This document shows, in pieces, positions 34,654-43,694 of a stretch of DNA of 64,000 nt. A program made the translations under genes and the position numbers. The stretch is from contig NZ_JAMHJQ010000007.1 in NCBI RefSeq assembly GCF_023534745.1, positions 174,497-238,496 of the forward strand, in the 5' to 3' direction. Source of the DNA: Streptomyces sp. 35G-GA-8 (GTDB lineage Bacteria; Actinomycetota; Actinomycetes; Streptomycetales; Streptomycetaceae). Positions within the stretch are counted from its first letter, which is position 1. Each line of letters begins with the position of its first letter. Below the pieces are notes generated by a model. It was not told where the DNA came from. It worked only from the letters and a program-made list of their open reading frames with translations, and ran no database searches.

Positions 34654-36087
34654 TTACTTCGGACTGTCGTCCTCGCCGATGTGGTGTACGCGCACCAGGT
34701 TCGTGGAGCCCGCGACGCCCGGCGGGGAGCCCGCCGTGATGACGACGATGTCGCCCTTGTCGCAGCGGCCGATCTTCAGGAGATGGTCGTCCACCTGCGC
34801 GACCATCGCGTCCGTCGAGTCGACGTGCGGGCCGAGGAAGGCTTCCACGCCCCAGGTGAGGTTCAGCTGGGCGCGGGTGGCCGGGTCCGGGGTGAAGGCG
34901 AGCAGGGGGATCGGGGAGCGGTAGCGGGAGAGGCGCTTGACCGTGTCGCCGGACTGGGTGAAGGCGACCAGGAACTTCGCGCCCAGGAAGTCGCCCATCT
35001 CGGCCGCCGCGCGGGCCACCGCGCCGCCCTGGGTGCGGGGCTTGCTGCTCTCGGTGATCGGGGGGAGGCCCTTGGCGAGGAGGTCTTCCTCGGCGGCCTC
35101 GACGATGCGGCCCATGGTCTTGACCGTCTCGATGGGGTATTTGCCGACGCTGGTCTCGCCGGAGAGCATCACCGCGTCCGTGCCGTCGATCACCGCGTTG
35201 GCGACGTCGGAGGCCTCGGCCCGGGTCGGGCGGGAGTTGTCGATCATCGAGTCGAGCATCTGGGTGGCGACGATGACCGGCTTGGCGTTGCGCCTGGCCA
35301 GCTTGATGGCGCGCTTCTGGACGATCGGCACCTGCTCCAGGGGCATTTCGACGCCGAGGTCGCCTCGGGCGACCATGATGCCGTCGAACGCGGCGACGAT
35401 GCCGTCGATGTTCTGGACGGCCTGCGGCTTCTCGATCTTCGCGATGACGGGGACCCGGCGGCGCTCCTCGTCCATGATGCGGTGGACGTCGTTGATGTCG
35501 TCCCCGTTGCGTACGAAGGAGAGCGCGATGACATCGGCGCCGACGCGCAGCGCCCAGCGCAGGTCCTCGACGTCCTTGTCGGAGAGCGCGGGGACGGAGA
35601 CGGCCACGCCGGGGAGGTTGAGGCCCTTGTTGTCGGAGACCATGCCGCCCTCGATGACGAGGGTGTGGACGCGGGGTCCGTCGACGGAGGTGACTTCGAG
35701 GGTGACCTTGCCGTCGTCCACGAGGATGCGCTCCCCGGAGCTGACGTCGGCGGCGAGTCCCTCGTAGGTGGTGCCGCAGGTGTGGCGGTCGCCTTCGAGG
35801 GGTTCGACGGTGATGGTGAATTCGTCGCCGCGTTCAAGGAGTACGGGTCCTTCGCGGAACCGGCCGAGGCGAATCTTCGGACCTTGAAGGTCGGCGAGGA
35901 TTCCGACGCTGCGGCCGACTTCTTCCGCGGCTTCCCGTACGCGCTGGTAGCGCTCCTCGTGCTCGGCGTAGCTGCCGTGGCTGAGGTTGAGTCTGGCGAC
36001 GTCCATTCCGGCTTCGACCAGTGCCTTGATCTGGTCGTACGAGTCGGTGGCGGGCCCCAGGGTACAGACGATCTTTGCTCGGCGCAT
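34654..36087 (-). CDS. pyk: Pyruvate kinase
   Basis: The last glycolytic step: phosphoenolpyruvate plus ADP to pyruvate plus ATP. The 477-residue protein starts MRRAKIVCTLGPA and has RLNLSHG, ILADLQGPKIR, the active-site signature IAKIEKP, MVARGDLGVEMP and TRAEASDVANAV, so it is a normal full-length enzyme. The ATG at 36087 has no ribosome binding site; a TACTCT box ends 6 nt before it, so the mRNA may be leaderless. An operator-like palindrome lies just upstream. Many Streptomyces carry two pyk genes; which one this is cannot be told here. Confidence 0.97.
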   Translation of the reverse strand: MRRAKIVCTLGPATDSYDQIKALVEAGMDVARLNLSHGSYAEHEERYQRVREAAEEVGRSVGILADLQGPKIRLGRFREGPVLLERGDEFTITVEPLEGDRHTCGTTYEGLAADVSSGERILVDDGKVTLEVTSVDGPRVHTLVIEGGMVSDNKGLNLPGVAVSVPALSDKDVEDLRWALRVGADVIALSFVRNGDDINDVHRIMDEERRRVPVIAKIEKPQAVQNIDGIVAAFDGIMVARGDLGVEMPLEQVPIVQKRAIKLARRNAKPVIVATQMLDSMIDNSRPTRAEASDVANAVIDGTDAVMLSGETSVGKYPIETVKTMGRIVEAAEEDLLAKGLPPITESSKPRTQGGAVARAAAEMGDFLGAKFLVAFTQSGDTVKRLSRYRSPIPLLAFTPDPATRAQLNLTWGVEAFLGPHVDSTDAMVAQVDDHLLKIGRCDKGDIVVITAGSPPGVAGSTNLVRVHHIGEDDSPK

Positions 36088-36093
36088 ATATCG

Positions 36094-36116
36094 AGAGTAG
36101 GGCTTACCGACCGGTA
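36094..36116 (-). promoter_or_regulatory. pyk -10 box with an adjacent TetR-like operator
   Basis: On the minus strand TACTCT (36099-36094) lies 6 nt before the pyk ATG. The palindrome TACCGACCGGTA (36105-36116) sits in the spacer region upstream of it and has the form of many TetR-family operators. No clear -35 box is seen. Confidence 0.45.
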
Positions 36117-36196
36117 GGGAATTGGCGCGGCATGACGACTCAACAACCTTTACATGAAGGGTTATTGACAAGGCTTGAATGGGCGCGGGGGTGCTC

Positions 36197-36934
36197 CTAT
36201 GAGCATTTCTTCGGCGTCAAATCGGGGGGCGTCATCGTGAAGCGCGCGTTCACCTGCGCGTAGACGGTCTGGCGCTGTGGTTCGAGGTCGAGCACGGGCG
36301 CCGCGTCGGCCGCTTCGGCGGCTCCGTAGCCGCTGCGGCTGCGGAGGCCACCGGGCGCGGCCGGCATTCCGTACGCGGCGGTGTTCTCCGCGCCGAGGTC
36401 GGCCAGCTCGACCAGGGCGGCGAGCCGGGCGCCGAGGGCCTCGGCGTATTCCCGGGCGCGCTGGACGGCTTCCCGTACGGCCTGGCGCCGGGCGTTGCCG
36501 TGGGCCGGCGAGTCGGGGCGCAGCGCCCACCAGGGTCCGCTGACCTGGGTCAGTTCGAGGTCGGCGAGACGGGTGGTGAGTTCACCCAGAGCGGTGAAGT
36601 CGGCCAGTTCGGCGGTGAGATGAACACGGCCGTGGTAAGCGCGGACGCGTTCGCCCCGGCCGTGTTTGGTGAGTTCGGGGCTGATGGAGAATGCCCCGGT
36701 CTCCAGTTTCTCGACGGCGTCGCCGTAGGACTTGACGAGTGCGAGTACTTCTCCGTTGCGACGGGTGAGGTCGTCGAGGGCGGTGCGCCGGTCGGTGCCG
36801 CGCGCGCTGATGGCGATGCCGATTCTGGCGATCTCCGGGTCGACCTCCAGCCGTGCTTCACCGCGGACGGCGACCCTCGGCGTCTCGGGGGTGCCATAGG
36901 GCGCGGCGGGGGGCGGTGCGTCGGCGGTGGTCAC
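36197..36934 (-). CDS. SIMPL-domain (DUF541) protein
   Basis: A 245-residue protein of the SIMPL/DUF541 family, whose members are often oxidative-stress-related or cell-envelope proteins. Conserved features are VAVRGEARLEVDPEIARIGI near residue 20 and the REYAEALGARLAALVELAD helix. There is no signal peptide, unlike many homologues that are exported. The GTG at 36934 follows GAGGGAG. It lies upstream of pyk on the same strand, with 109 bp between them. Confidence 0.85.
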   Translation of the reverse strand: MTTADAPPPAAPYGTPETPRVAVRGEARLEVDPEIARIGIAISARGTDRRTALDDLTRRNGEVLALVKSYGDAVEKLETGAFSISPELTKHGRGERVRAYHGRVHLTAELADFTALGELTTRLADLELTQVSGPWWALRPDSPAHGNARRQAVREAVQRAREYAEALGARLAALVELADLGAENTAAYGMPAAPGGLRSRSGYGAAEAADAAPVLDLEPQRQTVYAQVNARFTMTPPDLTPKKCS

Positions 36935-37014
36935 GGGCGGCTCCCTCGTGGAACGGCTGCGGCTGCGGCTACGGCCGCGCGGTCGGCTTCGGCGTCCGCT
37001 CCACTGTCGCACCC

Positions 37015-37066
37015 GGGTACGACAGCCGGGGCGACAACAGGGTGCGACAACCGGGTGCGACAACCG
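37015..37066. repeat. Degenerate 13-bp repeats between divergent genes
   Basis: Two exact copies of ggtgcgacaaccg (37041-37053 and 37054-37066) follow two looser copies from 37015. They lie in the 243-bp gap between the SIMPL gene and the divergent nucleotidase gene and could bind a regulator. Confidence 0.75.
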
Positions 37067-37177
37067 GCAGTCATCTGATCGCAACCCCCTGGGGGTGTTG
37101 CCGACGCCTCGTCTGAGCCAGAATCTACGCGCGTTGTGCACGTATCGACGCAATGTTCCGAGTGAGAAGAGAAGGAA

Positions 37178-38986
37178 ATGCCGCTGAACCGTAGGACGTT
37201 CCTGGGCACCTCGGCTGCCGCCGGCGCGGGTGCCGCGCTGGCGGGGGCGACGACACCGGCGGAGGCCACCGGCCATGCTCCTGGCCCCGTCCATGGACGT
37301 CCGCTCAAGCGGTACTCGTTCACCGTGCTGGGGACCACCGATCTGCATGGCAATGTCTTCAACTGGGACTACTTCACCGACAAGGAGTTCGACGACTCCG
37401 CCCACAATGATGTCGGCCTGGCGAAGATCTCCACGCTGGTCGACCGGATCCGTAAGGAGAAGGGCCGCGAGAACACGCTGCTGATCGACGCGGGTGACAC
37501 CATCCAGGGCACCCAGCTGTCGTACTACTACGCCAAGGTCGACCCGATCACCGCGAAGCGCGGTCCGGTCCATCCGATGGCGCAGGCGATGAACGCGATC
37601 GGCTATGACGCGGCGGCGCTCGGCAACCACGAGTTCAATTACGGAATTCCGGTGCTGCGGAAGTTCGAGGAGCAGTGCCGTTTCCCGCTGCTCGGCGCCA
37701 ACGCGCTGGACGCGAAGACCCTGAAGCCGGCTTTCGCGCCGTATGTGATCAAGAAGCTGCGGACGCCGCACGGCCGTGATGTGCGGGTGGCCATCCTCGG
37801 GCTGACGAACCCCGGCATCGCGATCTGGGACAAGGCGAACGTCCAGGGCAAGATGACGTTCCCGGGTCTGGAGGAGCAGGCCGCGAAGTGGGTGCCGAAG
37901 CTGCGTTCGATGGGCGCGGACGTGGTCATCGTCTCCGCGCACTCCGGTACGAGCGGGACGTCCTCGTGGGGTGATCAGCTGCCGCATGTGGAGAACGCCG
38001 CGACGCTGGTGGCGGAGCAGGTGCCGGGGATCGACGCGATTCTCGTCGGGCACGCGCACGCCGAGATCCCGGAGCGCCGGGTGGTCAACAAGAAGACCGG
38101 CAAGGAGGTCGTCCTGTCCGAGCCGCTCAAGTGGGGCCAGCGGCTGACGCTCTTCGATTTCGATCTGGTGTGGGAGCGGGGCTGCTGGACGGTCGAGAAG
38201 GTCGGCTCGCAGGTCCTGAACTCCAACACGGTCCCCGAGGACAAGAAGATCACCGGGCTGCTCTCCGACGAGCACCGCAAGGTCGTGGCGTATGTCAACC
38301 AGGTGATCGGTACGTCCACGGCCCCCATGTCCACGGTCGACGCGCCGTGGAAGGACGAGCCGATCATCGATCTGATCAATCATGTGCAGACGGAGACGGT
38401 GAAGGCGGCGCTGGCGGGCGGCGAGTGGGCGGCGCTGCCGGTGCTGTCCCAGGCGTCGTGCTTCTCGCGTACGGCGGCGATCCCGGCCGGCCAGGTGACG
38501 ATCAAGGACGCGGCGGGGCTGTACCCGTTCGAGAACACCATGGAGGCGCGGCTGCTGACCGGCGCGCAGATCCGGGCGTATCTGGAGTACTCGGCGCGGT
38601 ACTACGTGCAGACGGCGGCGGGTGCGCCGGTGGACACGTCGAAGCTGACGAACGCCGACAACACGCCGGACTACAACTACGACGTGGTGTCCGGGCTGAC
38701 GTATGACATCGACATCGCGAAGCCGGCCGGGTCGCGGATCGTGAACCTCAGGTTCGAGGGCAAGGATCTGGACCCGGCGGCGAAGTTCGTACTGGCCGTC
38801 AACAACTACCGGGCGAACGGCGGCGGGAACTTCCCGCATGTGGCCGCCGCGCAGCAGCTGTGGGCCAATTCGGACGAGATCCGCAACACGATCATCGGAT
38901 GGGTGCAGGCGGCGGGCACGGTCGACCCGGCGACGTTCGCCTCGGTGGACTGGAAGCTGACGCGGGACGGCACGCCGGTCTTCTGA
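37178..38986 (+). CDS. Tat-exported metallophosphoesterase / 5'-nucleotidase
   Basis: A 602-residue exported enzyme. The N-terminus has a twin-arginine signal (NRRTFLG, residues 4-10, then a hydrophobic stretch and a cleavage zone near residue 32). The calcineurin-like metal site is seen as TTDLHGN (53-59), DAGDTIQG, LGNHEFNYG, SAHSG and GHAHAEIP. The C-terminal nucleotidase domain contains the YNYDVVSGLTYDID block. It should release phosphate from nucleotides or 2',3'-cyclic nucleotides outside the cell. The ATG follows AGAAGGA. I see no PhoP-like direct repeat upstream. Confidence 0.93.
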   Translation: MPLNRRTFLGTSAAAGAGAALAGATTPAEATGHAPGPVHGRPLKRYSFTVLGTTDLHGNVFNWDYFTDKEFDDSAHNDVGLAKISTLVDRIRKEKGRENTLLIDAGDTIQGTQLSYYYAKVDPITAKRGPVHPMAQAMNAIGYDAAALGNHEFNYGIPVLRKFEEQCRFPLLGANALDAKTLKPAFAPYVIKKLRTPHGRDVRVAILGLTNPGIAIWDKANVQGKMTFPGLEEQAAKWVPKLRSMGADVVIVSAHSGTSGTSSWGDQLPHVENAATLVAEQVPGIDAILVGHAHAEIPERRVVNKKTGKEVVLSEPLKWGQRLTLFDFDLVWERGCWTVEKVGSQVLNSNTVPEDKKITGLLSDEHRKVVAYVNQVIGTSTAPMSTVDAPWKDEPIIDLINHVQTETVKAALAGGEWAALPVLSQASCFSRTAAIPAGQVTIKDAAGLYPFENTMEARLLTGAQIRAYLEYSARYYVQTAAGAPVDTSKLTNADNTPDYNYDVVSGLTYDIDIAKPAGSRIVNLRFEGKDLDPAAKFVLAVNNYRANGGGNFPHVAAAQQLWANSDEIRNTIIGWVQAAGTVDPATFASVDWKLTRDGTPVF

Positions 38987-39025
38987 CCGGTCGCGTCACC
39001 TTCTCCGGGCGTACGCAGGCGTGTG

Positions 39026-40435
39026 TCAGCGTACTTCGGTGAGCGGGACCAGACCCCTCGGTGCGGGCACCGTGCGGGTCCGGTCCCGTCCGTCGAGTCC
39101 GAAGCTGGTGAACGCGGTGCGCCGGGGCAGGGGGTAGGACTCCTTGCCGGTGAGGTGGTTGAGGATGGTGGCGCTGCGCCAGGCCGCGAGCCCGAGGTCG
39201 GGCGCGCCGACGCCGTGGGTGTGCCGTTCGCCGTTCTGGACGTAGACGGAGCCGGTGACTCCGGGGTCCAGGATCATCCGGTGGTGCTGGTCGATCCGGG
39301 GGCGTCCCGAGCTGTCCCGGCGCATGTACGGGTCGATTCCGGCGAGGATCCGGTCGAGCGGACGCTCCTGGTAGCCGGTGGCGAGGACGACGGCGTCGGT
39401 GGTGAGCCGGGACCTGGACGCCTGTTGGGCGTGTTCCAGATGGAGTTCGACCTTGGTGGTGGCGACGCGTCCCGCGGTACGGACGGAGACGCCCGGTGTG
39501 AGGACGGCGTCGGGCCAGCCGCCGTCCAGGGTGCGCCGGTACAGCTCGTCGTGGATGGCGGCGATGGTGTCGGCGTCGATGCCCTTGTGGAGCTGCCACT
39601 GCCGGGGGATCAGATCGTCGCGTACATGCTCGGGCAGGGCGTGGAAGTAGCGGGTGTAGTCGGGGGTGAACTGCTCCAGGCCGAGCTTGGAGTACTCCAT
39701 GGGCGCGAAGGCCTCGGTGCGGGCCAGCCAGTGGATCCGCTCGGCTCCGGTGGGCCTGGCGCGCAGCAGATCGAGGAAGATCTCGGCGCCGGACTGTCCT
39801 GATCCGATGACGGTGATGTGTCCGGCGGCGAGCAGCCGGTCGCGGTGGTCGAGATAGTCCGCGGAGTGGATGACCGGCACGGCGGGGGCTTCGACGAGTG
39901 GTTTGAGCGGCTCGGGGATGTACGGCTCGGTGCCGATGCCGAGCGCGATATGGCGGGCGTGGGCGCGGCCGAGTGCTTCGACCTCGCCGTCCTGGTCGAG
40001 CTGGGTGAAGTCGATCTCGAACAGGTCGCGTTCGGGGTTCCAGCGGACCGCGTCGACCTGATGGCCGAAGTGGAGTCCGGGGAGTTGTTCGCTGACCCAG
40101 CGGCAGTACGCGTCGTACTCTGCGCGCTGGATGTGGAAGCGCTCGGCGAAGTAGAAGGGGAAGAGCCGGTCGCGGGCCCGCAGATAGCTGAGGAAGGACC
40201 AGGGGCTGGCGGGGTCGGCGAGGGTGACCAGATCGGCGAGGAAGGGAACCTGGAGGCTGGCGCCGTCGATGAGCAGGCCGGGATGCCAGCGGAAGACGGG
40301 GTTCTGGTCGAAGAAGGTGGTGGCGAGTCCGCCGCGGACTCGGTCGGCGAGTGCGGCGAGGGAGAGATTGAACGGGCCGATGCCGACACCCACCAGGTCG
40401 CGCGGCTGAGTGAGGTCGGTTGGCTGGGCGATCAT
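39026..40435 (-). CDS. FAD-dependent lysine/ornithine/diamine N-hydroxylase, siderophore type
   Basis: A 469-residue flavin monooxygenase of the IucD/SidA/DesB family, which N-hydroxylates lysine, ornithine or cadaverine for hydroxamate siderophores. The FAD motif GVGIGPFNLSLAAL starts near residue 16, the NADPH motif ITVIGSGQSGAE lies near residue 205, and the late ATGY motif (VVLATGYQERP) is present. Regions such as FRWHPGLLIDGASLQVPFLADL closely resemble DesB of desferrioxamine synthesis. No decarboxylase, acyltransferase or synthetase gene is adjacent and no iron box is visible upstream, so the pathway is unclear. Confidence 0.9.
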   Translation of the reverse strand: MIAQPTDLTQPRDLVGVGIGPFNLSLAALADRVRGGLATTFFDQNPVFRWHPGLLIDGASLQVPFLADLVTLADPASPWSFLSYLRARDRLFPFYFAERFHIQRAEYDAYCRWVSEQLPGLHFGHQVDAVRWNPERDLFEIDFTQLDQDGEVEALGRAHARHIALGIGTEPYIPEPLKPLVEAPAVPVIHSADYLDHRDRLLAAGHITVIGSGQSGAEIFLDLLRARPTGAERIHWLARTEAFAPMEYSKLGLEQFTPDYTRYFHALPEHVRDDLIPRQWQLHKGIDADTIAAIHDELYRRTLDGGWPDAVLTPGVSVRTAGRVATTKVELHLEHAQQASRSRLTTDAVVLATGYQERPLDRILAGIDPYMRRDSSGRPRIDQHHRMILDPGVTGSVYVQNGERHTHGVGAPDLGLAAWRSATILNHLTGKESYPLPRRTAFTSFGLDGRDRTRTVPAPRGLVPLTEVR

Positions 40436-40633
40436 CGGCGGGTGCTGCCTTCCACGAGTCGGGCACCCGGGGGGTCCGGGGGTCGGAGTTGGTGCCTACG
40501 GAGCACAACGAGCTCACCCGCGTGGAGTATTGGCGCCCGGCGCAGGACGCCGGAAGTCGGCTGAAAACGCTCGTGGATCCGGCGTGCGCGACGCGACTGA
40601 GCGTGTAGGCGTACGCCGGATCACGGGCGGATC

Positions 40634-40735
40634 GCCCGCCGGTCCCGGTCCGGAGACGGCCGCCGGTCCCGGGCCCGGTCCGGAGCCGCCCGCCGGGCCC
40701 GGTCCGGAGCCGCCCGCCGGTCCTCGTCCGAAGCC
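40634..40735. repeat. GC-rich tandem repeat, four units of 24-30 bp
   Basis: Units at 40634-40657, 40658-40687, 40688-40711 and 40712-40735 share cgccggtcccggtccggagc. They fill much of the 332-bp gap (40436-40767) between the hydroxylase gene and pepN; the rest of the gap shows no gene or clear promoter. Confidence 0.8.
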
Positions 40736-40767
40736 GGCGGCCGGCCGGCCAGGGTCGTCAGGGGTGG

Positions 40768-43281
40768 TCAGGAGCCGGTACGGACCCGCAGCGCCCGCCG
40801 CAGGTCGTCGAGCTGGTCGACGAGCTTGCGGCGCAGCGCCGGGATCATCTCCGCGGTGTCCAGACAGGTCCGGCCGAGCCCCAGTGACTCCTCGTCGACC
40901 GCGTACACCGGGAAGGCGTAGCGGCCCGCCGCGTCGGCGATGGCCGGTCCGCGCCGGTCGGCGAGCGCGACGGCGTCGGTGTAGTAGCGCGGCACGTACT
41001 CCCGTACCAGCGTGGCCTGTTCGGGCTGCCAGAAGCCCTGGGCGGTGGCGGTGAAGAGGTAGTTGGAGAGGTCGTCGCTCTCGAAGAGCCGCGCCCACGC
41101 GCGGGCCTTGGCCGCCGGGTCGGGCAGGGCCGCGTGACAGCGGGCGGCGCCTTCCTGGCCGGTCGCGCTGGGATCGCGGGCCAGTTCGGCGTCGATGGCG
41201 GCGGGGTCGACGGCGCCGAGGACGGCGAGCCGGGTGAGGACGCGCCAGCGCAGCTCGGGGTCGAGCTCGGGGCCGCCGGGGACACTGCCGGATTCCAGCC
41301 ATTCCCGGAGGGTGTCGGGCTGGGTGGCGGCGTCGATGAAGTGGCGTACGGCGGTGAGGCGCAGCCCGGGGTCGTCGCCGTCCTCGGTGCGGCGGATCAG
41401 GTCGCGGGAGAGCGCGGTGAGGGTGGCGAGGGCGACCGGCCGGTCCGTGTCGGACAGATAGCGGTCGGTGATCTGGACGGCGGCGAAGGCCAGCACGCCC
41501 TGGACGACGGCGAGGTCCTTCTCCTGTGGCAGATGGACGCGGGCGGCGTCCAGATAGGCGGTGGGGGCGAGGTCGCCGTCGCGGACCATGTCGCGGGCCG
41601 CGTTCCAGACGACGGTGCGGGTCAGCGGGTCGGGGATGCCGGAGAGGGCGCGCAGCGCGGTGTCCCAGGACGCGGCGTCGAGCCGGACCTTGGCGTAGGT
41701 CAGGTCGCCGTCGTTGAGGACGACGAGGGCGGGCCTGCGGCCGGGCGCGGTGACGGGCTCGGTCAGCGGAAGGTCGAGTTCGAGCAGGTCGCGCCGGGTC
41801 AGCCGGGCGGGTTCCGCGGGGTCGAGGTCGTACGCCCCGACGGTGACGCGGTGCGGGCGGCTGCCGTCGCGTACGACGTCGAGGGTCCAGCCGGCGCCGC
41901 TGTCGGTGTCGGTTTCGGAGATCCGCGGGGTGAGGGTGTCGACGCCGGTCGTGCGCAGCCACCGCTCGGCCCAGGCGTGTACGTCACGGTCGGTGGCGTG
42001 GGCGAGGGAGTCGATGAAGTCGGCGAGGGTGGCGTTGGCGAACTTGTGCCGGGCGAAGTGGGTGTTGATGCCGGCGAGGAAGTCCTTCTCACCGAGCCAG
42101 GCGACGAGCTGGCGCAGCGCGGAGGCGCCCTTGGCGTAGGAGATGCCGTCGAAGTTGAGCAGCGCGGAGGCGGTGTCGGGGACGGCGTCGGGATCCGGGG
42201 CGACGGGGTGGGTGGAGGGCCGCTGGTCGGCGTCGTACCCCCAGGATTTGCGGCCGATGCCGAAGTCGACCCAGGTGTCGGTGAAGCGGGTGGCTTCGGT
42301 GAGGGTCTGGTAGCCCATGTACTCGGCGAAGGACTCGTTCAGCCAGATGTCGTCCCACCAGGCGAGGGTGACGAGGTCACCGAACCACATGTGGGCCATC
42401 TCGTGGGCGATGACCATGGCGCGGGTCTGGCGTTCGGTGTCGGTGACGGCGGAGCGGTAGACGAACTCGTCGCGGAAGGTGACGAGTCCGGGGTTCTCCA
42501 TGGCGCCGGCGTTGAACTCGGGGACGAAGGCCTGGTCGTACGAGTCGAAGGGGTACGGCTCGGTGAACTTCGCGTGGTACCGGTCGTAGCAGGCGCGGGT
42601 GATGTCGAGGATCTCCTCCGCGTCGGCGTCGAGGTGGGGCGCGAGGGAGCGGCGGCAGTGGATACCGAACGGCAGTCCGGCGTGTTCGGTGCGTACGGAG
42701 TGCCAGGGGCCCGCGGCGATCGCGACGAGATAGGTGGAGATGAGCGGGGTGGCGGCGACGGTCCAGTGGCCTCGGTCGGTCCGGGTGGCGACGCCGTTGC
42801 CGAGGACGGTCCAGTCGTCGGGCGCGGTGACGGTCAGCTCGAAGACGGCTTTGAGATCGGGCTGGTCGAAGGCGGCGAAGACGCGCTGGACGTCGTCCAT
42901 GAACAGCTGGGTGTAGACATAGGTCTCGCCGTCGGCGGGGTCGGTGAAGCGGTGCATGCCCTCGCCGGTGCGGGAGTACCGCATCGCGGCGTCGACGCGC
43001 AGCTCGTGCTCCCCGGCGGTGAGCCCGGTGAGCGGGAGCCGGTTCCCGACGAGCGCGGCCGGGTCGAGCGGCCGGCCGTCGAGGGTGACGGAGCGCAGGG
43101 TGTCGGGCTTGAGTTCGACGAAGGTGTCTCCGGCGGCCAGGGCGGTGAACGTGATGACCGTGCGGGAGTCGAAGGTGTCCTCGCCGGTGGTCAGATCGAG
43201 TGCGATCGTATACCGGTGGACATCGAGGAACTGGGCTCGGGTCTGCGCTTCGTCGCGCGTCAGTACGGACATGGGGGCCAT
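40768..43281 (-). CDS. pepN: Aminopeptidase N (M1 family)
   Basis: An 837-residue zinc aminopeptidase that removes N-terminal residues from peptides in the cytoplasm. It has the exopeptidase motif GAMEN, the zinc site HEMAHMWFG and the downstream third ligand in IWLNESFAEYMG. The C-terminal helical domain is complete. The ATG at 43281 has an AGG-type site; a second ATG three codons on does not. Chorismate mutase and AraC genes lie upstream on the same strand, with 68 bp before pepN. Confidence 0.97.
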   Translation of the reverse strand: MAPMSVLTRDEAQTRAQFLDVHRYTIALDLTTGEDTFDSRTVITFTALAAGDTFVELKPDTLRSVTLDGRPLDPAALVGNRLPLTGLTAGEHELRVDAAMRYSRTGEGMHRFTDPADGETYVYTQLFMDDVQRVFAAFDQPDLKAVFELTVTAPDDWTVLGNGVATRTDRGHWTVAATPLISTYLVAIAAGPWHSVRTEHAGLPFGIHCRRSLAPHLDADAEEILDITRACYDRYHAKFTEPYPFDSYDQAFVPEFNAGAMENPGLVTFRDEFVYRSAVTDTERQTRAMVIAHEMAHMWFGDLVTLAWWDDIWLNESFAEYMGYQTLTEATRFTDTWVDFGIGRKSWGYDADQRPSTHPVAPDPDAVPDTASALLNFDGISYAKGASALRQLVAWLGEKDFLAGINTHFARHKFANATLADFIDSLAHATDRDVHAWAERWLRTTGVDTLTPRISETDTDSGAGWTLDVVRDGSRPHRVTVGAYDLDPAEPARLTRRDLLELDLPLTEPVTAPGRRPALVVLNDGDLTYAKVRLDAASWDTALRALSGIPDPLTRTVVWNAARDMVRDGDLAPTAYLDAARVHLPQEKDLAVVQGVLAFAAVQITDRYLSDTDRPVALATLTALSRDLIRRTEDGDDPGLRLTAVRHFIDAATQPDTLREWLESGSVPGGPELDPELRWRVLTRLAVLGAVDPAAIDAELARDPSATGQEGAARCHAALPDPAAKARAWARLFESDDLSNYLFTATAQGFWQPEQATLVREYVPRYYTDAVALADRRGPAIADAAGRYAFPVYAVDEESLGLGRTCLDTAEMIPALRRKLVDQLDDLRRALRVRTGS

Positions 43282-43349
43282 GCTGCCTGATCTGCCGCGA
43301 GCGGCGCATCAGGGTTCATTGCGCTCTGAGCGCACGCGCGGCGGGGCCC

Positions 43350-43694
43350 TCAGCCGGTGCCGCCGCGTGTCTCGTCCGCGATCGTCTCGTGGTGCCGGAT
43401 GACTTCGGCGATGATGAAGTTGAGCAGCTTCTCGGCGAAGGCCGGGTCCAGTCTGGCGCTCTCGGCGAGTTCCCTGAGCCGGGTGATCTGGCGGGATTCG
43501 CGGGCCGGGTCGGCGGGCGGGAGCTGGTGTTCGGCTTTGAGCACGCCGACCTGCTGGGTGCATTTGAAGCGCTCGGCGAGCATATGGACGACGGCCGCGT
43601 CGATGTTGTCGATGGACTCGCGCAGGCGGTTCAGCTCGGCCCACACCGCCTCATCGACGCCGGGGTGGTCGGTTCCGGGGTCACTCGTGGTCAT
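43350..43694 (-). CDS. Chorismate mutase, AroQ type
   Basis: A 114-residue all-helical enzyme that converts chorismate to prephenate for phenylalanine and tyrosine. The AroQ pattern is clear: LNRLRESIDNIDAAVVHMLA with the active-site Arg, then ERFKCTQQVGVLKAEH and ESRQITRLRELAESARL with later active-site residues. There is no export signal and no fused dehydratase, so it is the monofunctional cytoplasmic form. The ATG at 43694 lies inside the last codons of the AraC gene (14-bp overlap). Confidence 0.92.
   Translation of the reverse strand: MTTSDPGTDHPGVDEAVWAELNRLRESIDNIDAAVVHMLAERFKCTQQVGVLKAEHQLPPADPARESRQITRLRELAESARLDPAFAEKLLNFIIAEVIRHHETIADETRGGTG

Noticed and set aside
36165-36170. 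TTGACA as a plus-strand promoter near the SIMPL gene
   Set aside because: No -10 box lies at a workable distance and no plus-strand gene starts downstream.
40436-40767. Iron box for the N-hydroxylase gene
   Set aside because: I looked for a TTAGGTTAGGCTAACCTAA-like site on both strands and found none.
41134-43290. A 718-codon open frame opposite pepN
   Set aside because: Gly/Val/Glu-rich shadow of a conserved enzyme gene on the other strand.
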